From: Orychophragmus violaceus
Lineage: Eukaryota; Streptophyta; Magnoliopsida; Brassicales; Brassicaceae
Reading direction: 5' to 3'
DNA length: 64,000 bases
Assembly (NCBI GenBank): GCA_030180135.1
Contig: CM058232.1
Coordinates: forward strand, 96,584,630 to 96,648,629
Below the pieces are notes generated by a model. It worked only from the letters and a program-made list of their open reading frames with translations, was not told the origin of the DNA and did no database searches. Position numbers and translations under genes: made by a program. Shown here one piece after another: positions 31,700 through 43,657 of this stretch (the stretch's first letter is position 1; each line of letters starts with the position of its first letter).

Positions 31700-33631
31700 T
31701 TACCTCCTCTATATGTTGCAACGCTGACCTGACCTCATATCTGGAACATAACCAATCTACTTTAACCGACCAATCAGCCTCTCCAATTCCCCGTATACGG
31801 CATCCTTGTCTGCACGGCGCCGCCCTTCAGATGCGAATTCATGAACCTTGTTTCCTATATCTCAGTCCAGCTCAAGCCTGGTTCTTTCCTCACTCTCCAT
31901 TTCCCCATCTCCTTTCTACTTTTACTGGCTTCGTTAAAGCTACCTTCTGCACAATATATGTTTGACATCTGGATGTGAGTTTGTTGGTTCTAGCTCTTTC
32001 AGTTTCTCTGACGCTAACTTACCTAAACGGGTGTTACCATGTTTCCTACACCAACCCAGTAGTGCACTCCAAACTACGGCATCTGGGACCATTGGCATCT
32101 GCTTAATAACCTCTTCTGCCTCGGAAAAACGCTCAGCTCGGCCTAGCATGTCAATCACACAAGCGTAGTGATTTAGCTGAGGGTGATTTTCAGGTGTCTC
32201 AAACATGGATCTGAATAATTTTCATTCCTTCTTCTAGTCGTCCAGCGTGGCTGCAAGCCGAGAGAAGGGCTATGAAAGTGGCTGAATCGGGCTTGATGCC
32301 CATTTGCTGAAAGACTGGTAGAATTGAGTCTACTTGGCCGTGTAACGAGTAAGCTTTGAGTATTGAGTTCCAGGACACTACATCCCGCCAATCCATATCA
32401 TCAAATACACGTTTACACAAGTCAAGAGAGCCACATTTGGCATAAGCATGGATTAACGAGTTGTTCAACACTGTGTCTGCACCAAAACCACCTTTAATGA
32501 TTTGAGAAAGTATTAGTAGTGACAAGTCCCGCACAAGCTTTTAGTACAGTTGAGAAAGTATACCAGTCAGGGCTTAGCTTCTCGTGACGCAACTGACCAA
32601 AGAGATGAATAGCCATCTCTGGATCATACACTGCAAACGCTGTTATAATCCCAGTCCAAGCAACAATGTCCCTGCAGTGGCTCGTTTCCATAAAAAAGCT
32701 TGTAGCATTCAGTAAAGTCTCCTAAAATTTCTGAATAAACTTTAACCAATGCAGTAGCCACTTCAGTCTGAGTTACCAACCCGGATTTAACAGCCAGAGA
32801 ATGCAGCTGCAGACATGACTTGGAAACCTGGTCATGCACTAAGTCAGAGCTTTTGTACAAGGAAGAACATATATTAAGCAACGTAGCACGATCAAATCCC
32901 ACCACTATGCATCCGCATAAAAAAACCAATGACTTGTTTCCCGAGATTGCAGCACTGTAAAGCTGCAATCATTGAGTTCCAAGCGACCAAATTCTTAAAC
33001 TCCATGGCCTCAAACACAGTCCAAGCCTCATATGCGGCGGCACCATCACAACACCTACCGTACATAGAGATGAGCGCATTCGCCACATAAATTGAACAAA
33101 GTAAACCCATCTTCAGAGCAAGTCCATGCACCTGCTTTCCAGGCTCATACCGGCATGAAGTCAACACGCTCGACAACGCAAACTCATTAGGACAGCAGTG
33201 AGCTAACATAACAGAGAAGAGACTGAATCCCTCTTGCTCGTTCCCTGCATGTGCATAGCCTGTAATCAATGAAGTCCACGAACCAATATTCCGATCAGGC
33301 ATTTTATCGAACACCTGGTGCGCGTATAGATTTTCCCGCATTCAGTATACATGGAAATGAGATGGTTAGCAAGGAAAATGTCCTGTGAATAAGCATAATA
33401 GTATGGATGCGAGAGCATGTGGTGGTGTAAACTGATGCCATGGCGGAGATTGCGTTGCTCTGCACATGCTTGAAACAGAGCAGCGTAAGCCTTCTGGGAC
33501 TGAAGCTCGACCGGCGCACAATAGAACAAGGAAAAAGCTCGTCGGAGATCACCAGACCTCACTAACCTACGCAATCCTTCCACAAATTCATGTTTCAGTG
33601 GAGAAGGTGAAGCACAGCTAAAGCGCCTCAA
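31700..33631 (-). pseudogene. Broken PPR gene (PLS/DYW class)
   Basis: This locus corresponds by position and sequence to At1g71420. It begins normally at 33631 (MRRFSCASPSPLKHEF) and PPR motifs follow, for example NHLISMYTECGK, VFDKMPDRNIGSWTSLITGYAHAG, NALISMYGRC, VFEAMEFKNLVAWNSMIAAL and SWNSILKAYSLHGQVD. The motifs are spread over at least six frames. Shifts or breaks lie near 33335, 32930, 32680, 32530 and 32200; a stop follows EPGLSWT near 31860 and the similarity fades after GYVPDMRS (about 31740). The rest of the DYW editing domain is not found. PPR-DYW proteins edit organelle RNA; this copy should make no functional product. Confidence 0.88.
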
Positions 33632-33865
33632 GCTCCCGAAGGAGAATTAGGTGAGGTAAGATATTTTACCGTTGCAAATTTTCCTTAATTCTTTTTTTTT
33701 TTTATATATATAAAGAAAGGAAATAATAAATTGGAAGTTATAGCGGCGAGTACCAAAACCCTAAAGCGTTAGCGGCGATCACACAGGCGACCTTAAGACC
33801 CACCGACGCAAACGCTTTTCTAGGTTAATCTCACAGTTGTCTTCTTCTCGAAAGTTTCGAAAATC

Positions 33866-34387
33866 ATGGAAGGGAAAAGAACTTGCAAAGATCTTCTGGA
33901 ATTGGAACACAAGAATCCATCTTCTTCTTCTTCTTCTTCCTCTGCTATCGATTCGGCACTTTTGATAGGTAAGGGGAAGAAGAAGAATAAGAAGAGGGAG
34001 GAGGAGGTTCCATCGAAGCCAACGATTGCTCCAGTTCCCAAAAGCGAATTTCTTGACAAAGTGAAAGGCTTTCTAGGGATCATGGCGGAGGCTAACAAAA
34101 AGTTGGAGCAAGCAGCTGAGGAAGGAAACTCGGAAGCTTTTGATATTGAAGCACTTACGGGAAACGAGTCTGAAGTGATTGAGATGGATTTGATGCTCGG
34201 TGTTGCTGACCTCAACACACCTGAAGCAGTCAAGGCGGCTGAAGCCGCTATCGCCGGTAATGGTTTGGCTACTGGAAGTGGAGATTCAAGCAGCGATGAG
34301 AGTGATAGCGACGAGGAAGATGATAACAAGAGCTCTTTGAGTGAAGAAAGTAGCAGAAAACGAGCCAAGATCATTGAGCTCTCTTAA
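33866..34387 (+). CDS. NOPCHAP1-like (DUF4598) protein
   Basis: A single-exon gene of 173 residues. The conserved core, SEFLDKVKGFLGIMAEANKKL followed by FDIEALTGNESEVIEMDLMLG (residues about 60-115), matches in order the core of human C12orf45/NOPCHAP1, a chaperone that links the R2TP complex to box C/D snoRNP assembly. The flanks are low complexity: a serine run (21-28), a lysine-rich stretch (37-46, possible nuclear signal) and an acidic serine-rich tail. It is divergent from the broken PPR gene and convergent with TFC E. At1g71430 is the expected orthologue. The function is inferred from family resemblance by eye. Confidence 0.8.
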   Translation: MEGKRTCKDLLELEHKNPSSSSSSSSAIDSALLIGKGKKKNKKREEEVPSKPTIAPVPKSEFLDKVKGFLGIMAEANKKLEQAAEEGNSEAFDIEALTGNESEVIEMDLMLGVADLNTPEAVKAAEAAIAGNGLATGSGDSSSDESDSDEEDDNKSSLSEESSRKRAKIIELS

Positions 34388-34565
34388 ATTATCCTTTTCT
34401 CATCTCAATTTCTATATTTTAATTTGTATGAAAACATTTGCCTAATGCATCATCATTCATCAGTTGTGTTTTGTCGGAAAATAAAAGATGGCCAACCTAT
34501 CTACGTTCATAGTCGCAATCCATAAAGAACATAGATCAAGAATAGTGTGTATGTGAGTGATGGTC

Positions 34566-35302
34566 TTAACTCTCTTCGTCAACAAGAACTGTACAGCCGT
34601 CATAGAGTCCAGCTTCAAGTAATCTTGCTGTCTCGACATCCAGTGCTGTAGGAAAAGGCGAGCCCTGCCATGGAAATATAGAGTTGTTCCATTGATATGA
34701 ACATAATAGAGATACAAAACACTCATAATAGTCAAAACGTTCTTTTCACGAACCTCCTCATGAAGAAATAACCTTAGCTTGAGGGACCTGAGCTTGAACA
34801 AGTTCTCACATAAACTCTTTAGCTTCATAACCTGTCAGAAACACCAGTCGAAAGCTTTAACGAAAATTTTCACAGTTTGGGCTAGATTCTCGAGACAAAG
34901 GAGACTTAAGTAACAACCGTGATAGTGCCTGGTAACTTGTCTGTCAGCGGTGGCTTTTCACCCATCGATGGACCAACGCATTTGAGAGTAATGGCTGCAC
35001 ATGTAATAGCCATATCAAAGCAGCTTCTATAGAATCAATCAATCATACATAAGGAACGTTTAGAAAAGACATACAGATAAGTCCAGATGTTATATTCTTC
35101 GGGCGAGTGTTCTCAGCTGATGCTCTTTCATCATCAAGTCCGTGAAGTTTCTTGAGTTCGTTAAACCTGCAATTACATGCGGGGAAACTTCCTTATACAG
35201 TATCAAAATCTGGTAGAAACTTGCATGTAAAGAAGAAAACAGGACTCAGGAAACCAAAATAGTACCCTTTACTATTTTATTTGTGAAGATTTAGATTGAA
35301 GA

Positions 35303-35340
<38 letters not shown>

Positions 35341-37782
35341 TTGCAAAATGTACCTAGGGTGGAGCAGCTCCATCTCCTCAGACTTGATATTTAATTTTGA
35401 CATCACCATTCGGACATACCTGATATCATCCAAAATAATACTAAGCAAAGTCCTGCCGCTCAAATGCAAACAATAAGATTGACCAAGAAGATGGCCGGAA
35501 AAGAAGAGTTGACGATTTACCGGATCTCAGACTCTTTCTTCTCACGAGCTCTGACCTGATCATAAAGCGATCGATTCAGATGCTAAAGAGCAATGAAAGG
35601 TAATAATATGTCGAATATTTTTGCATGCACTTGTTCTACCTCACTCCCATTCAGCACTTGAACTTTTGTCAACCGTGCAACGAAAACAAATCTCGGGACA
35701 CCCTCTCTTACAAGATCAGTTATTGGGTTATCCGAAAGCCTGATGTCCTATTACTTGAAGAGAGATGTTAAGTTAAAGTACACGGCTTTAAAAGTCTACC
35801 TAGCTTTCATAATGAACATCTAAGAATTGCAGGGAACACCAAGAATGCCCGAAGGTAACTAATGTTTTTGCCTGATCTATTAGAGTGTCATAGAACAGAA
35901 GATCAATACCACCAGCTTAGGAAACATATTCAGTGCGTCTATAGAGGCCAGATCACCAATGTCGTTAGCACCTGAAAAAAATGCAATGGATGGGATAAAT
36001 GACCAAATTTCAAGAAAGGGGACATAACACCTAAAGAGATTACCTAGAAGAAGACAACGCAAATTTGGAAATGGATCGCTGCCTCTCTCTGGTGATTCAT
36101 AGCCCTTTACAGAGTGAAAGATGTGTGACAGCTTATTCTTGTTCAGGTAAAGGTGCTCCAAGCTGAGAAACAACGTTTTAGATAATCAATTTAATCAAAG
36201 ATAAACAGTGCAATGTTTACTATCCATAAACTACAAGTAGAAGGGAAAATATTTATTACTGACCATTGAAGTTGAGATAACTTTAATACTTCACTCCATT
36301 CGGAGATACAATTATCATCCAAGTTCAGAAGTCGCAGAGAATTAAATGCTTGGTCATCTGAGGATGATGTTGACTGCAAGAAGCAACCAAGCGGGTAAAA
36401 AGAGGGCAGGAAAAAAAAGGAGTTCCCAATTTACAAACTGAACTCCCAAGTTTTCAACGAAAATGTAACTCAAGTTTTGTTTTCAAAGAGACCGTTTTCC
36501 AAGCACAGACTATATCCTACTTGGAGCAACTGGGCAAGCATTGGGACTACTAAATAAAACATTACCGTTATATCAGAGATCATGTTCCCCATCAGATGCA
36601 ACTCCTCAATTCCAGGTAACGAGTGCCTAAGAATTTCAACCTGAAGGACAATAAAAGTTAAAAACTGGCGATGGTGATCACTTAGTTCATGAGAAAGTAA
36701 TAGGTCAGATAAAGAATCATAGATCACCTGAGTCCAGCTCAGACCAGTATTATTCAGAACCAAAACACGGATATTTTTTAACTGCGGCAGAGAGGTAACT
36801 TCACTTGACAAAGAATTGCAAGACAAATTGAGAGTTGCAAGGGCTGGTAACTGTTCACAAAGAGCACCAATTTCCTGAAAGCTAGAAACAAATGATCATT
36901 CATAAACTGAAAAAGAATATCTTTTAGGTAATGTTGGATAAAATCTATACTGCGTATGTTAGTGAAAAGCCAAGCAGCAACGACTGATACCTCCCAGTCA
37001 GAAATCAAGTTTCCAGTTAAGTCCAGCAGCTTCAAATCTGGAACAGAGGAAGCAAATGAAACAAGTAATGTTAATATATGTTCATCTAAAATTATCGAGC
37101 AAGAGAGTCACATAAGTGTTCTGACTGAAAGTAGATAGAATCTTACTGGGTAGAATTGAGCCCAAGTCAGATGAAACTCCAAGAGAGCTAACACCAAGAT
37201 AAGGAAGAGAAGCACTCGTAAGCTCCTCAACTCGACTTACCTTATCCTGGATCTTGTCCCCTCCCAAAAGCTGAATAGAAACACGTTTGTTCTTCGCAGA
37301 GAGAACATACATTTCATCTAAGAATAAAAAAAATCTTACATTATTTTAGGACAAAAACTGACTCCAGAAACAAGCACAATTGTCTCTACCAAACCCATAT
37401 ATTCACCAAGAAACCTATCTAACAAAAGAAATGTGCACTGAATAGTAGATGAGAGGATAAACCAAGGCAGACCTTCTTCGTCTTTAGTTGAAGTCGTTTG
37501 ATATCTGAGCTCCAATGCTTGTAGCAACATGATACCATGGCTAAGATTCTGGGGGCGAGCAAAGGAGGCCGAGGTCTGTGAACGGCCGTTAAAATAGAAA
37601 ACGCCATTAACGGAACCGTCATGCTTCCCATCGCCATCTTGATCCCAATCAATGCCGATCCAGGTGCCTGAGTATCCCTCAACACTTCCGACATACTTCA
37701 CAGTGCCCACTCGACGCGGATCGTTGAGCGAATGGACTCGCTGCCCGATTTTAAAAGACTCGTTGCTTGACTCGGCGCTCAT
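34566..37782 (-). CDS. TFCE: Tubulin folding cofactor E (PFIFFERLING)
   Basis: TFC E binds alpha-tubulin during assembly of the alpha/beta dimer; loss in Arabidopsis (pfi) blocks microtubule formation in embryos. The ATG is at 37782 (MSAESSNESFKIG). Exon 1 (37782-37473) holds a CAP-Gly domain (GTVKYVGSVEGYSGTWIGID, then GKHDGSVNGVFYF). Exons 2 (37317-37147) and 3 (37037-36991) join in phase. Leucine-rich repeats follow (LKLLDLTGNLISDWE, LATLNLSCNSLSSE, IEELHLMGNMISD, LRLLNLDDNCISEW, LEHLYLNKNKLSHIF, DIRLSDNPITDLV). Downstream come YVRMVMSKLNIKSEEMELLHPR, FNELKKLHGLDDERAS and a C-terminal ubiquitin-like domain ending FPTALDVETARLLEAGLYDG then CTVLVDEES and TAA at 34568-34566. About 14 exons. 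Matches At1g71440. No disablement seen. Confidence 0.92.
35304..35337. repeat. (AT)n microsatellite in a TFC E intron
   Basis: About 17 uninterrupted AT units, within an intron of the TFC E gene. Confidence 0.9.
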
Positions 37783-38039
37783 TTCGCAAATACGTCTGAA
37801 ACTACCGATACAATCTGATAAGAGTGAACTCCGATAATCTGCCGGAAAATCGACCTGGGCGTCGGACTTGGTACAATGTGTAATGTGTAACATTTGAAAC
37901 CTCACGGAGACGCACCACTGAGCGATCAAGGAGTGTTCGGACGCTGGCCTTTCTCACGGATGCTGATTCTCGATTTCCGTATGAGCTTCCGAGTTCCGAC
38001 AATGGTTGGGTACTTGGGTTTAAACGTATTGGGCTTATT

Positions 38040-38085
38040 AAATCCTTAATAACTACAGTTGACAAAAAAAAAAATCCTTAATAAC
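38040..38085 (+). mobile_element. Micro-retroposon insertion with 14-bp target duplication
   Basis: aaatccttaataac occurs at 38040-38053 and 38072-38085. The 18 bp between them are tacagttgac plus eight A, and the A-run continues into the second copy. This is the same arrangement as at 1484-1534: a TGAC-like 3' end, poly(A) and a long target duplication. It lies about 260 bp upstream of TFC E. Confidence 0.7.
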
Positions 38086-38537
38086 CACATAATAAGTAAT
38101 AAATATTGGCACGTTATGGGCTAAAAGCCCATAGCCGACACACCAAAAGTCGTACGTAACTTTTGGCCAGCTTCGGACGAAAGAAGTGTACTTATGTTTT
38201 TTGGATTTAAATTAGTAATAATAATTAATGACTTACGTACACCCAAAAATAGGAATCCAGCTGCACCTCACCACCATTTTGTATTTTTAAGTCCCCAAAT
38301 TAGGAAGCCAGCTGCATTTCACCACTACTTCATCACGCACACGTTCATCTCTCTTTCTCTTTTTTTTTCATATAAATTATTTATATATTATATTAATTAA
38401 TTCAAACAAAAAAATCTCGGGATCAAACCGACTTACAGACGAATTAACCAAGCAGAAGTAAAAAACCAAACTAATAGATTCGAGAGAACTCAAACCGAAC
38501 CAAAAACCCGATTAGGTTAAAAATCACTTTAGGTGTT
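38086..38537. other. Spacer upstream of TFC E
   Basis: AT-rich DNA with two near-identical short segments (38240-38275 and 38290-38325, each with aggaagccagctgca/aggaatccagctgca and caccaccatttt/caccactacttc), a small tandem duplication. No gene seen. Confidence 0.4.
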
Positions 38538-39180
38538 ATGTCGGCGTCTCCACCGTCATCACCGGCAGTTGTAAGCCATCTTCTTCCCAGCGCACTGATG
38601 AATCGACGCCATACGCCTTTTCGGAGTCCCGAGGACGTGATCCCTCCCATCGATTTCCGGCAACTCTGGTCTTGGCATCTAATTTCCCACTGACTTAACT
38701 GGCGGATTCCGCGACCGCCACAACGGCAACCCAAGATCTTCAACTCTTTGCCGGATTCGAGACCTATCTCCCAAATCCGCCTGAAATTTACCATACTCCG
38801 GTCTAGGAGGCGACAACAAAGAAGACAAAAACGGCAAGGGCCCCTCACTTACCGCCTTTGATTTCTTTTTCCTTCGTGGTAGTCTCATCAAGTCCCACTA
38901 CGAAACCTCTTTGATTCGCTGTGCATGCCCTCCTACAGCTTATGCTGCTTACGACAACTCAGATCCGAACATCCTCTCTAGACTTTGCGCTTTCCTTGAG
39001 TATTTGTTGTCCTCTGGCGATACCAAATCTGACGTCTGACAAAGATCTATCGATTTGATCCAGCTTCGCTGTCGTTTGCTCTGCTGAAGAAAGCTTCCAC
39101 ACCTCGCACAATCAGAAAGAAGTGAAGCCGAGACATCTTATGTCCTCCCTCACTGACCTCATTTACGATGATGCATACAA
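38538..39180 (+). pseudogene. Remnant of an unidentified protein-coding gene
   Basis: Two plus-strand frames look coding-like. The first starts with ATG at 38538 (MSASPPSSPAVVSHLLPSAL) and runs about 51 codons to a TGA near 38693. A different frame is open from 38785 to the TGA at 39037 and includes GPSLTAFDFFFLRGSLIKSH and CACPPTAYAAYDNSDPNILS then RLCAFLEYLLSSGDTKSD. Composition, hydrophobic pattern and the lack of low complexity argue for a former gene with frameshifts and no introns, but I do not recognise the family. In the A. thaliana block nothing of this kind lies between TFC E and ERF021 as I recall it, so it may be a transposed or retrotransposed copy. Confidence 0.5.
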
Positions 39181-39566
39181 AAATTAGAGGAAGATCTCAC
39201 GTCGTCGACGAAAACCATTGGACCACGGAAAAATCTTCAAAACGAAATAATATGAAGCGCAAACCCTAAGAAAAGTCGAGAGGATTTGAGAACGATCGCA
39301 TGTATACACGTGCCTCTTGTCTCTCTTTCTCTCGATGTTCATCATTATATTGTAGGAGGAGACCCAATGAACATATTCTATTGTGTTTAGAATCAGTGAT
39401 GTGCTTACACTTTTGGAAGCCTAAGGCTAATTTTTTAAAAAGAAAATAACATAGTTTTCTCGTTATGTTCTTTATAAACAATTGAAATTTTAAATACAAT
39501 ATACATGTCTGTGACAAAAAAAATCTACTAAAAAGAGACCAAACTAAAATGTAAAAAATATTTTTT
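39181..39566. other. Spacer before the second LINE
   Basis: No supported gene. A short gtgac plus A-run at 39514-39527 resembles a retroposon tail but has no duplication I could find. Confidence 0.35.
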
Positions 39567-39604
39567 GTTTTTTGAACTGAATTACTTTCTTAATAAACTT
39601 AATC

Positions 39605-42600
39605 AATGGGTTCATCCCTTACAAACAGCTTATTGCTCCAATGGCATAAGCTCATCTTTGCCAAATTGTTTGCCTCACAGTTTTCTCTTCTTGGAATAAA
39701 ATTAAAACAGATGAACTCAAACTCTCTCGCCAATGCTTCAATGTCCATTATCACTCCATAAATCTCCAAAGGGTATTCTTTCTTGGTTAGGGGCGGATTA
39801 AGTTAAGAGAGTCCGAAGAAATCTTCACCTTGTTCCGGTTGATCGCCCTTAGTTGTTTCATAGCTTCCAAGCAAGCCAAGGATTCGGCCGTCAAACTAGA
39901 CCTTACATTGTTTCTACCTCTTGATCCTACTGAAATTTCAGATCCATCCTTCTCCTTGAATGTCCATCCTAAACCCGCTCTCTTAGATTGAGGATTCCAT
40001 GCTGCGTCCGTGAACACCAAGGTCGTTGCTTCATCTCCAGAGTCTGTGTTTTGGTACTGTTCAACTCTCGCTCTCTCCACGGTCTCTTCTTCCTTCTTCC
40101 CAATATCCTGAGCTAGTTTTCATTCTCTCGCCTCTGTCATAACCTGAGTGACAGTCTCTCTAATCCCAACCGTTCTCTCCTCAAAGACGAGTTTGTTTCT
40201 GCTTGACCAAATACACCAGCAGAGGATCGCGAACAGAGTATCGCCACTAACTCCTGTCGGAGGTAGCACCTGCATTTCCATAGCTCTTTCCAGACCATCC
40301 TCTACGCTTAACCAATTTGAAGAAATATGTTCTTCGTGAAAGGGGGCCTGTTTCCATACTTCCGCTGCAAAATAACAGTGGAAAAGCATGTGTACCGTGT
40401 CTTCTTTTTCTCCACACCTGACACATTTGTCCTCCGCTATCACATTTCTTCTCCGTAAATTATCTCCTACAGGTATTGCATTCAGCTTAGCTTTCCATAA
40501 GAACATATGCGTTTTCGGTGCTGTGTTTACTCTCCAGATATTCTTGATCCAGTCAAAGTTCCTTATAGGATCAGCTATCACCGTTGGAGTTTCAGGAATC
40601 TTCAAGGCTTGGAAATATCCTTTTCTTGTTGAGTACTGTCCGCAAGCGTCGAAAGTCCAGCAGAGTTTGTCCTTTGCTCCGAGTTTACTTGGTTGTATCT
40701 TCAGAATGTCCTTCGCCCTGTCCGGAAAAAGCTCTCTGACCTTCTCTATGTTCCATTCTGTTGAGCCTTCGTAGAACAGGTTCGCCACGTTCCAGTTCAT
40801 CGTTTGCTCTGTTGCAGGTCCAACTAGTACCTCCGGTCTGTCCAAAGAAATCCAAGGGTCTGTCCATACCTGTGCCTTCTTCCCGTCGCCTATGACGAAA
40901 CTCAAACCTCTTTTTATCAGATCACGTCCAAGTAAAATGCCTCTCCACCCATGAGAACATGTTGAGACTGTCTCTACGTCTAGGAAGTCCGCTTTACGGC
41001 AGTATCTCCCCAGTAGTATTCTGGCCAACAGACTTTCCGGGTTAGATATAATCCGCCAACTGATTTTTGAAAGCAGCGCAACATTGAAGGCTTCAATGTC
41101 CCTGAGGCCTAGACCTCCATCTCTTCTTGATTTTGTCATTGTATCCCATGCTACCCAGCACATACTCTTCCTCTCAGGGTTGTTGTCCCACCAAAACCGA
41201 GTCAAAGCGGATTGAATTCTCTTGCAAAGACTCATTGGTATCTTGAAGCACGAGAGAGTATAAGTTGGTAGCGCCAACAACACTGATTTTAATAGCACAA
41301 GTTTGCCGCCACTTGACATTTTTTTGTCGACCAACTAACTGCCTTTTGCTTAATTCTATCAACAATGGATGCAAACAAGTCTCGTTTTCTCCTCCCAAAA
41401 AGCTCCGGTAAACCGAGATATTTTCCTGCTCCTCCCTCCTTCTCAATCTATAAGCATCCTTTAACTATGTTCCTGATGCTCAATGGTGTCTTTGCAGAGA
41501 AAGACACAGCTGACTTAGCTCTATTAATTGCTTGTCCCGAGGCTAGCTCATACTCGTGTAGGATTCTCTTCAAGTGTTCACAACATCTTGAATCCGTCTT
41601 GGTGAAAAAAATCGTGTCATCCGCAAATAAAATATGGTTGACTCTCGGTCCTCCTTTTGATACTTGGATCCCAATGAGCTCACCATTCCGTTGAGCCCGG
41701 TCGCATAAACCCGATAATACCTCGCTGCACAAGATAAAGATGAACGGGGAAAGAGGGTCGCCTTGTCTAATTCCTCTTTGCGGAACTATCTCACCTTTGG
41801 CTTCTCCATTGATAAGTACTGCGAAGGAAACAATGGATATGCATTCCATAATCAAGCTGACAAATCTTTTATGAAAGCCGAATTCAACTAGGACAACTTC
41901 AATGAAACGCCATTCCAAACGATCATAAGCCTTGCTCATATCCGTTTTAACCGCCATCGTACAGTTTTTCACAGCCTTTGATCTCTTTAGGTAATGGTGC
42001 ATCTCATGTGTGATCAAGACATTATCCGTGATAGCTCTTCCGGATACAAAGGCTGATTGGTTTTCGGAGATCACCAAATTAAGAATCTTCTTTATCCTCT
42101 TGGACAAAATCTTGGAAAAAGCTTTGTAATACACATTACACAATGCTAGAGGCCTAAAATCTGAAACTCCTTTAGGGCTTCCTTTCTTTGGGATTAGTCG
42201 GGTGTGAGCCTGATTAATTCTCTGAGGTAAGCTACCGGTGCTGAAAAAACTTTGAATCTTGGTCGTAACCTCATTCTTAACAACTTCCCAATTTGTATGA
42301 TAAAAGCTTGCCGAGAAGCCATCGGGCCCCGGAGCTTTGTCAGCATGGATCGAGAAGAAGGCTTCCTTAATCTCCTTAGTTGATGGTATCTCTAACAGTT
42401 CTGAGTTCATCTCAGTCGTAATTTTTCTCATAATTCCTTTCTTCACCGTAGGGACAGGATCATGAGAGGCCGAAGTGAAGAGGTCTTTAAAATATTGGAT
42501 GATTATTTCTGAAATCTCTTCCTCTTCATGACATACTTTCCCTTCCTTATCTTCCAATAGCGTTATATTGTTCACCACTCTTCTACCTCTTGTAAACGCA

Positions 42601-43645
42601 TGAAAGTAGGATGAGTTTTTATCCCCAAGCTTGAGCCATATTATTCTGCTCCGTTGCCTCCAGAATTCCTCTTCGGCTTTATAAGCTTTCTTGAGTTCCT
42701 CATTCAATCTGTGAACCTCTCCTTCATCACCCAAGGGATCAGCCATAACTCTTTCAAGCTTTTCCTTCTTCAACAAGATCAATTTCTGATAATTGATGTG
42801 CTTTTCCTTGCTCCAATCGATTAGTTTCCTTCTACAGTTTTCGATTCTTTCCAAGACTGATCTGCTTCTTCTCTCCGCCCAAGCAAGCTTGATAATCTTC
42901 TTAACATCCGGGTTATTTCTCCAGCTTCTATTGTATCTAAAGAGGGACTTTATTCGCTTTTTCGGTGGAGCTAGATAGGTCACTAGAGGACGGTGGTCCG
43001 AGCTTTCAAAGTTCAAGTAGCTACAGTAGCTAAATGGGTACTTCTCCGCCCAAGCTCCGTTTGCTAAAGTTTTGTCCAACCGGCAGAAAACCAGATGTGA
43101 ACCTCTATGTCCCCTCCACGACAACATGTTTCCAGTGTGTCTCAGATCGTAAAGGTCACACTCAGAGATGAAGGTTCGGAACTCCGAGAAGGATCCCTCT
43201 GGTCGCTTTCTTCCTCCTTCTTTCTCCTCCTCTGAGATAATATCGTTAAAGTCTCCCGTCAGCAGCCAGGGTAGATCCGAGCTGTCCATGGAAACCGATA
43301 TCTTCTGCCAAATTGCTTTCCTCTTAGTCCTATCTGGTTCTCCATACACAAAGGAAGCTCGGAAAGTTTCATTGCGGTATTTAACCATTGTCTCAATGTA
43401 GTTATGGCTCTTATCCAAGATCTCAACTTCCACGCTTTCATCCCACAACAAAGGTAAACCTCCTCCTCCCGGGCTGTGCGGAGAAACTTAACACATCGAT
43501 GCATAATTTAGGTCCTGAAGTTCTCCAATCACAAACTCATCGGGATTTTTCGTTTCCATGAGGAACATGATCTCTGGTTTCAGCTTCCTGTGGAGTTCTT
43601 TTATTCGTCGAACCGTCGCGGGATTCCCAAGCCCACAACAGTTCC
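39605..43645 (-). pseudogene. LINE ORF2 remnant
   Basis: Endonuclease motifs are still legible: WNCCGLGNPATVRRI near 43630, METKN, GDFNDI, SSDHRPL. So are those of the reverse transcriptase: APGPDGFSA, LIPKKGSPKGVSDFRPLALC, MSKAYDRLEW, GIRQGDPLSP and ILFADDTIFF. The zinc-binding CVRCGEKEDTVHMLFHC and an RNase H with FTDAAW, LTAESLACLEA and ISSDSLNL follow. Breaks include a TAA near 43492 (after YASMC), a TAG at about 41449, a frameshift near 41325, a stop near 40118 and a frameshift near 39790. The first long piece has no ATG. Not functional. Confidence 0.88.
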
Positions 43646-43657
43646 AGCTCAGTGATG

